NCBI GenBank assembly: GCA_947627905.1
Contig: CANQXX010000009.1
Location: forward strand, 1 to 55,437
Source: an uncultured Clostridia bacterium
GTDB lineage: Bacteria > Bacillota > Clostridia > Oscillospirales > Ruminococcaceae
DNA length: 55,437 nt
Direction of reading: 5' to 3'
Part shown: piece after piece, positions 52,417-55,437 of the stretch
Numbering within the stretch: position 1 is the stretch's first letter
How the letters are laid out: each line of letters starts with the position of its first letter
Position numbers and translations under genes: made by a program
Notes under the pieces: model-generated
The model's database searches: none
Seen by the model: the letters and a program-made list of their open reading frames with translations, nothing else
What the model was told of the DNA's origin: nothing

Positions 52417-53634
52417 TTACTGTATCTCTATCTTCTCGGTAAAATCCTGTGCGCTGGGGCGTATCGTCCTTGACGCAAGACCGTAAAGATTGGTAGCACG
52501 GTTGGAAATATCTGCAAATCTGCTTATAGGCGGTCTGTTAAGGTCGACAAATTCTTTCAGCGACGTGCCGAAAGGTATTGCATACCTGTTGCCCTCTTCC
52601 TTTTCCTTTGCTGCCTTTAGTATCTCTGCGCCGCGCTCGTTCAGCGCAAGAACGCGTCCGTAAGGCGGCATTATCATAAGGTCGGCAGCCTTGACGCCGG
52701 TATACATATTAAGAAGTATTCTTCTTATCTTTGCAGTGGTGTAGCTCTTTGTTCCCACCTTTTCAAGGAAATCGTCGATAGATAACGCGTCTATGCCTGC
52801 GCGGAACATACGGTTCACAAGTCCGGGGTCCATATCGGGACATTCTGCAAGCATGGGCGGTATTGTAGAACGCAGGATAAAAAGCAGCTCCCTTTCAAGG
52901 TTGTCAAAATAAGCAAACTGCTGCTTGTCCTCATATTCCTTTACAAGCTCGGCAACGTGCTTGGGAACATACTCGCTGATATCTTCGCCGTCCTCGATCA
53001 TTTCGCGGATAAGGCTTCCGCTCGCAATGCCGTCGGAGGCTTCCATGCTGTCATGCGAAGCGCCTTTGCGCTTAACGGTGAATATATCAAAATCCAGTTT
53101 GAGCAGCTTCATTGCTTTCAGATATTCCACCGCAAGGGTATTATTCGGCGAATCGAACACAGAAGCTATCATAGGACCGTTCTCAATTGCTATCGCCTGC
53201 TGCATTGCCGCCGGGAAAGACATTCCCTTTTCCATAAAAGGCTTTACCTTGGCTTCCATATTTTCCTTTGACGACATATTCAGCGATGCCATTGCCGCGT
53301 TTTTCAGCAGCTCTAAATCGCCGCATTCGCTGCCGAAAGAAATGCCGTCCACACAGCCCAGAGCGCCCAGCATCATAACTCCTGCACGGGCAAAATGTCC
53401 TGCGCTTGCAATGGAATACACCGTAGGCATCTCCACTACCAGATCAACGCCGCCCTCAACTGCGGCTCTTGCTCTGGCGAATTTGTCTATCATGGCAACG
53501 TCTCCGCGCTGGACATAGTTGCCGCTCATTATGGCAGCTATATGCGTAGCGCCGTTCTTCCTTGTTTCCTCTATCTGATAGGCGTGACCGTTATGGAACG
53601 GATTGTATTCAGCTATTATACCGTAAACTTTCAT
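52417..53634 (-). CDS. tmcAL: tRNA(Met) cytidine acetate ligase TmcAL
   Basis: A 405-residue nucleotidyltransferase-fold enzyme beginning MKVYGIIAEYNPFHNGHAYQ, with the ATP-binding FHNGH motif, followed by AAIMSGNYVQRGDVAMIDKF and DGISFGSECGD. In Bacillus subtilis this family uses acetate and ATP to acetylate the wobble cytidine of elongator tRNA(Met). The neighbouring divergent acetate kinase gene also uses acetate, a suggestive but unproven link. Confidence 0.92.
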   Translation of the reverse strand: MKVYGIIAEYNPFHNGHAYQIEETRKNGATHIAAIMSGNYVQRGDVAMIDKFARARAAVEGGVDLVVEMPTVYSIASAGHFARAGVMMLGALGCVDGISFGSECGDLELLKNAAMASLNMSSKENMEAKVKPFMEKGMSFPAAMQQAIAIENGPMIASVFDSPNNTLAVEYLKAMKLLKLDFDIFTVKRKGASHDSMEASDGIASGSLIREMIEDGEDISEYVPKHVAELVKEYEDKQQFAYFDNLERELLFILRSTIPPMLAECPDMDPGLVNRMFRAGIDALSIDDFLEKVGTKSYTTAKIRRILLNMYTGVKAADLMIMPPYGRVLALNERGAEILKAAKEKEEGNRYAIPFGTSLKEFVDLNRPPISRFADISNRATNLYGLASRTIRPSAQDFTEKIEIQ

Positions 53635-53995
53635 TAATAATGTATCCTTTCTTTTGTTAATGTTTCAGCGGAAATGCCGGCAACAGGCGCAAGCTGCACG
53701 GAGCTTTCCGTCCGGCAGACCCGGGCACGGCAGTTGTTAAAAACCTGTACCTTATTATAGTATATGATTTTGCACAATAAAATATGGAATTATTATTACT
53801 ATTTTCTGAAAATATTGTAAAGCAATAAAATGTTGACAAAAAAAGTATTGATTTTTGATGTTATTAGTAATAATATAGAAAATATAATTGCTGTATTGTG
53901 TCCGGAATTGCCAAACGCATACCGCATAAGCGTTCCCGGCACAGGAGGATATCCTGCAGCTCAATTAAAATTTTTCTGAAAGGGTCGTTTTGACT
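53635..53995. promoter_or_regulatory. tmcAL-ackA divergent intergenic region
   Basis: No gene seen. For tmcAL a TATAAT (minus, 53759-53754) is followed by a GC-rich leader of about 110 bases with several short complementary stretches (for example CGGA/TCCG around 53697-53713). For ackA a possible TTGATT/TAATAT pair at 17-base spacing lies in the AT-rich part near 53847-53875, after a TTGACA at about 53833; the ackA leader has an AACGC/GCGTT hairpin near 53915-53935. Confidence 0.45.
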
Positions 53996-55195
53996 ATGAT
54001 TATTCTTGTTGTAAACGCTGGAAGCTCTTCCCTCAAGTACCAACTCCTCGATATGGACGGCGAAAAGGTAATTGCCAAGGGCAACTGTGACCGTATCGGC
54101 ATAGGCGGACATATCAAGCACACTACATTTGACGGCAGGACCGTCGATCAGGATTGCGATTTTCCTACCCACACCGAGGCTTTTGAAAAGCTGGTCGAAG
54201 TTCTCACCACAGGCGATGCGGCAGTTATAAAGTCCATGGACGAGATCTCCGCCGTAGGACACCGCATAGTCCAGGGTGCGGAAATTTTTGACAAAACAAC
54301 ACTCGTTACCGATGAGGTCATCGACCAGATAGACGGTCTCAGCGAGCTTGCTCCGGTACATAACCACCCTCACGCGCTTGCTCTCAGAGCCTGCAAAAAG
54401 GTACTGCCGGCAAATGTGCCTCAGGTAGTTGTATTCGACACCGCATTCCACCAGACAATGCCGGAAAAGGCTTATATGTACGGACTTCCCTATGAAGATT
54501 ATGAAAAATATCATGTAAGAAAATACGGATTTCACGGAACTTCCCACAGATTTGTTACCGCCGCTCTTGCAAAAGCAATGGGCAAGGATATAAAGGAGCT
54601 GAAGATAGTTTCCTGCCACCTTGGAAACGGTTCTTCCATAACGGCTGTAGACGGAGGAAAGTCCGTTGATACTTCTATGGGATTTACTCCCCTTGACGGC
54701 GTTCTTATGGGAACAAGAACAGGCGCTGTCGATCCTTCCGCAGTAACATTCGTTGCATCAAAGCACCACTTTACGACTTCCGAAATGAGCGACTACATGA
54801 ACAAGAAGTCCGGCTTCCTCGGCGTATCAGGAATTTCCAGCGATAACAGAGACATCGGTGCAGCCGCTGCAAAGGGCGACAAGAGAGCGCGTCTTGCTTC
54901 CGAAATGCTCCAGTATGATATCAAGAAGTACATCGGTTCTTATGCCGCAGTAATGAACGGTCTTGACGCTGTGATATTCACCGGAGGAATCGGTGAAAAC
55001 GCTCCCGAAGTCCGTGAGGGCGTATGCGAAAACATGGATTTCCTTGGCATAAAGATCGACAAGGACATCAACAATTCAGTTCACGGAGAACTGAAAAAGA
55101 TATCCTCCCCCGATTCCAAAGCCGAAGTATGGGTAATCCCTACAAATGAGGAGCTCCTCATAGCAAGAGATACTCTGGCTCTTATCTCCAAGTAA
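53996..55195 (+). CDS. ackA: Acetate kinase
   Basis: A 399-residue enzyme starting MIILVVNAGSSSLKYQLLDM. Family blocks: GHRIVQGAEIFDKTTLVTDE, VVFDTAFHQTMP, KYGFHGTSHRFV, SCHLGNGSSI, GFTPLDGVLMGTRTGAVDPS and FTGGIGENAPEVRE. It makes ATP and acetate from acetyl phosphate, the last step of acetogenic fermentation. The partner pta is not in the window. The ATG has AAAGGG 12 bases upstream; a TTG two codons earlier is unlikely. Confidence 0.97.
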   Translation: MIILVVNAGSSSLKYQLLDMDGEKVIAKGNCDRIGIGGHIKHTTFDGRTVDQDCDFPTHTEAFEKLVEVLTTGDAAVIKSMDEISAVGHRIVQGAEIFDKTTLVTDEVIDQIDGLSELAPVHNHPHALALRACKKVLPANVPQVVVFDTAFHQTMPEKAYMYGLPYEDYEKYHVRKYGFHGTSHRFVTAALAKAMGKDIKELKIVSCHLGNGSSITAVDGGKSVDTSMGFTPLDGVLMGTRTGAVDPSAVTFVASKHHFTTSEMSDYMNKKSGFLGVSGISSDNRDIGAAAAKGDKRARLASEMLQYDIKKYIGSYAAVMNGLDAVIFTGGIGENAPEVREGVCENMDFLGIKIDKDINNSVHGELKKISSPDSKAEVWVIPTNEELLIARDTLALISK

Positions 55196-55203
55196 AACAA
55201 AAT

Positions 55204-55233
55204 TTTACCGGGCGGCTTTTGCCGTCCGGTAAA
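55204..55233 (+). terminator. Hairpin after ackA
   Basis: TTTACCGG and CCGGTAAA pair, with an inner GGC/GCC around a 4-base loop, 9 bases past the stop. There is no strong T run, so termination is probable but not certain. Confidence 0.6.
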
Positions 55234-55253
55234 TATCTTGTTGTAAAAATATC

Positions 55254-55282
55254 TTGACAATAACATATAAATATGATAAAAT
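55254..55282 (+). promoter_or_regulatory. tRNA-Ala promoter
   Basis: TTGACA (55254-55259) and TAAAAT (55277-55282), 17 bases apart, 10 bases before the mature tRNA. Confidence 0.85.
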
Positions 55283-55292
55283 ATTCAAGTAC

Positions 55293-55368
55293 GGGGGTAT
55301 AGCTCAGTTGGGAGAGCGGTTGCTTCGCATGTAACAGGTCAGGGGTTCGAATCCCCTTATCTCCACCA
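55293..55368 (+). tRNA. tRNA-Ala (anticodon CGC)
   Basis: A 76-base cloverleaf with encoded CCA. Acceptor GGGGGTA pairs with TATCTCC and includes the G3-U70 pair that identifies alanine tRNAs. D stem GCTC/GAGC; anticodon stem GTTGC/GTAAC with loop TTCGCAT, anticodon CGC; T arm AGGGG-TTCGAAT-CCCCT. The antisense frame over it is the well-known spurious GIRTPDL-type translation, not a gene. Confidence 0.95.
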
Positions 55369-55376
55369 AAGCTTTG

Positions 55377-55425
55377 TTCCTGCAAATCCTTTTGTAGACT
55401 GGATTTGCGGGAATTTATTTTTTTA
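55377..55425 (+). terminator. Terminator after tRNA-Ala
   Basis: TTCCTGCAAATCC (55377-55389) pairs with GGATTTGCGGGAA (55401-55413), then TTTATTTTTTTA. Confidence 0.9.
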
Positions 55426-55437
55426 TTTTCACGGTTT

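Noticed and set aside
55182-55385. Minus-strand frame starting MQEQSFGGDKGIRTPDLLHA over the tRNA
   Set aside because: It is the antisense translation of tRNA-Ala, a familiar false protein; the cloverleaf explains the sequence.

Overview
The window looks like a chromosome segment from a low-to-moderate GC, Gram-positive anaerobe of the Clostridia, most likely a Ruminococcus-like member of the Oscillospiraceae. This rests on strong Shine-Dalgarno sites, frequent TTG/GTG starts, sigma-A promoters with 17-bp spacers, the dnaG-rpoD operon, ftsEX with a PcsB/EnvC-like M23 protein, a YesM/YesN-type two-component pair, and a Tn4451/TnpX-type recombinase. The genus is inferred from protein style; no search was run.

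Region 1 (1-6.1 kb) is an accessory block read almost entirely from the minus strand: the start of a PAP2-type phosphatase, a chloramphenicol-acetyltransferase-like gene broken by one in-frame TAG, a CDP-alcohol phosphatidyltransferase, a VOC protein, a HEAT-repeat protein, a YjdF-family protein, two GNAT acetyltransferases, a DUF3795 protein and an autoregulated TetR repressor. Two short coding remnants show that the block is mosaic and partly decayed.

Region 2 (6.1-16.5 kb) is a mobilizable, plasmid-like integrated element. In order it has a ParM/ParR-type partition pair, a 350-bp gap full of stem-loops (probable oriT), MobC, a MobA-type relaxase, a MobB-like membrane protein read in another frame inside the relaxase gene, a convergent STAND NTPase with TPR repeats (candidate defence or sensor gene), a CHC2 primase-like protein, a P4-type SF3 helicase, an 11-copy GCGTAT array (candidate replication origin), a TnpW-like small protein and a TnpX-like large serine recombinase. 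The element ends inside an FAD-dependent oxidoreductase gene whose N-terminal nucleotide-binding motif is missing. The other half is not visible to the left, so region 1 may belong to the same island.

Region 3 (16.5-32 kb) is chromosomal: a membrane protein, a patatin-like phospholipase, PtsI (with a coupled 11-codon leader), MscL, a C39-like protein, RsmE, then the cell-envelope set S41 protease, M23 hydrolase, FtsX and FtsE, a PucR/CdaR-type regulator, Lgt and a DUF4190 protein.

Region 4 (32-45 kb) holds an orphan chemoreceptor, a YesM/YesN-type sensor and regulator, two MATE transporters flanking an amidohydrolase, a CapA-like lipoprotein and an NAD-salvage pair (isochorismatase-family amidase and nicotinate phosphoribosyltransferase).

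Region 5 (44.7-55.4 kb) holds a macromolecular-synthesis cluster (YigZ, Dgt, DnaG, RpoD, Rrf2 regulator), ribosomal protein L31, a large secreted aromatic-rich protein of unknown function, TmcAL, acetate kinase and tRNA-Ala(CGC) with its own promoter and terminator.

The most interesting places are the STAND NTPase, the GCGTAT array, the stem-loop/oriT region with the nested mobB-like gene, the broken oxidoreductase at the element edge, and the secreted protein at 50.2-52.2 kb.
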